NCBI GenBank assembly: GCA_900553115.1
Contig: USCF01000093.1
Coordinates: forward strand, 1-5,111
Source: an uncultured Alphaproteobacteria bacterium
Lineage (GTDB): Bacteria > Pseudomonadota > Alphaproteobacteria > RF32 > CAG-239
Direction: 5' to 3'
DNA: 5,111 nt
Shown piece by piece: positions 4,620-5,111 of the stretch. Position 1 is the stretch's first letter. Each line of letters starts with the position of its first letter. A program made the translations under genes and the position numbers. A model generated the notes under the pieces. That model worked only from the letters and a program-made list of their open reading frames with translations, did no database searches and had not been told where the DNA came from.

Positions 4620-5111
4620 GGCCGAGTTTTTAGAGCGCCTCATGCCGGAAACGACGAGCGAGATTCTGGCGTTTCTGTCCTCCCGAGCCGTCAAGGGCAT
4701 CGGACCGAAGATGGCGGAGAAGATCGTCTCCCGCTTCGGCGAGAAGAGCCTGAACGTTTTGGAGCAGGACCCCATGCAGCTGACGCAGATCCCCGGCATC
4801 AGCGAAAAAAAGGCGCAGGAAATGTCCGAGAGCTTCCAGAAGCAGTCCGGCATCCGGCGCCTGATTGAATTTCTGACGATTTATCACCTGCCCGCCCAGC
4901 TTGCCGTGCGGCTCTACCGCGCCTACGGCGAGCTTGCGCAGGAGGCGCTGCGCGACGACCCGTATCTGCTGACCGACAGCTATTACCGCGTGGATTTTTC
5001 GCAGGTCGACGCGTTTGCCATCGCCCTCGGCGTCAGCGCCGACGATGAGCGGCGCGTGGAAGCGGGTATTTTATTTGAATTATCCTATAATCTCGGTGCG
5101 GGCCATACGTT
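4411..5111 (+). CDS. recD2: ATP-dependent RecD2-type DNA helicase, N-terminal part (runs off the window)
   Basis: RecD2 is a superfamily 1B 5'-3' DNA helicase that works without RecBC, linked in Bacillus and Deinococcus to replication fork stability and repair. The open frame has 233 complete codons and no stop before the window end; family members are about 740 residues, so the helicase core is not in the window. Seen here: an N-terminal OB-like region with IRGTVQSVLFQNPENGYCVL (residues 9-28) and GRWTRHQSFGQQFEAEF (57-73), then tandem helix-hairpin-helix DNA-binding motifs, VKGIGPKMAEKIVSRFG (94-110) and LTQIPGISEKKAQ (124-136), then the helical linker and GAGHT just before the end, where the family continues towards Walker A. 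The ATG at 4411 has a ribosome binding site and places the first motif where expected. The GC-rich CTG/GCG/GAG codon use contrasts sharply with the genes left of 3960. The sequence resembles Clostridia RecD2 proteins. Confidence 0.93.
   Translation, partial: MTRQEEQMIRGTVQSVLFQNPENGYCVLKVRSEQGEAVTVVGVIPMCVVGERLAIIGRWTRHQSFGQQFEAEFLERLMPETTSEILAFLSSRAVKGIGPKMAEKIVSRFGEKSLNVLEQDPMQLTQIPGISEKKAQEMSESFQKQSGIRRLIEFLTIYHLPAQLAVRLYRAYGELAQEALRDDPYLLTDSYYRVDFSQVDAFAIALGVSADDERRVEAGILFELSYNLGAGHT

Noticed and set aside
4482..4887. Two minus-strand open frames opposite recD2
   Set aside because: They are mirror images of a clearly recognisable helicase gene and show no motif or ribosome binding site of their own.
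4050..5111. Horizontal transfer of recD2 into the left-hand genome
   Set aside because: No integrase, transposase, tRNA, terminal repeat or target duplication is seen at the boundary, and the adapter at the contig end makes an assembly or library artefact more likely. It is not formally excluded.

Overview
The window looks like the end of a metagenomic contig in which two unrelated bacterial DNAs are joined, with sequencing adapter left at the first end. Nothing in it convincingly points to a new biological system. The most important observations concern integrity: an Illumina adapter at 1-45 and a probable chimeric junction at about 3960-4020.

Bases 46 to about 3960 are AT-rich (the 60-base block 2521-2580 is 35% GC by direct count), with codon use favouring TTG, TTT, AAA and GAT. 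They hold the start of a leftward gene cut off by the adapter, a divergent intergenic region with phased A-tracts and a sigma70-type promoter, then fabD and fabG in one short operon closed by an intrinsic terminator. A second promoter drives a separate SulP-family anion transporter with a C-terminal STAS domain, also closed by an intrinsic terminator. FabD (malonyl-CoA:ACP transacylase) loads malonyl groups onto acyl carrier protein and FabG (3-oxoacyl-ACP reductase) reduces the condensation product, so the pair serves type II fatty acid synthesis. The protein style suggests a Gram-negative, possibly an AT-rich alphaproteobacterium of host-associated type; this is a judgement from memory of the families, not a search.

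From about 4050 to the end the DNA is GC-rich (block 4501-4560 is 73% GC by direct count), with CTG, GCG, CGC and GAG codons and a strong GGAGG ribosome binding site. It holds a small one-segment membrane protein gene followed by the 5' third of recD2, the RecD-like 5'-3' DNA helicase common in Firmicutes; recD2 runs off the window end. This half resembles a GC-rich Clostridia/Oscillospiraceae-type genome. The reading frame of the small gene runs about 200 bases into recD2, which suggests a lost base near 4400 or an unusual overlap.

There are no RNA genes, CRISPR arrays, insertion sequences or transfer genes visible. The abrupt change of base composition, codon use and apparent lineage with no mobile element at the boundary, together with adapter at the contig end, favours an assembly or library artefact over horizontal transfer.
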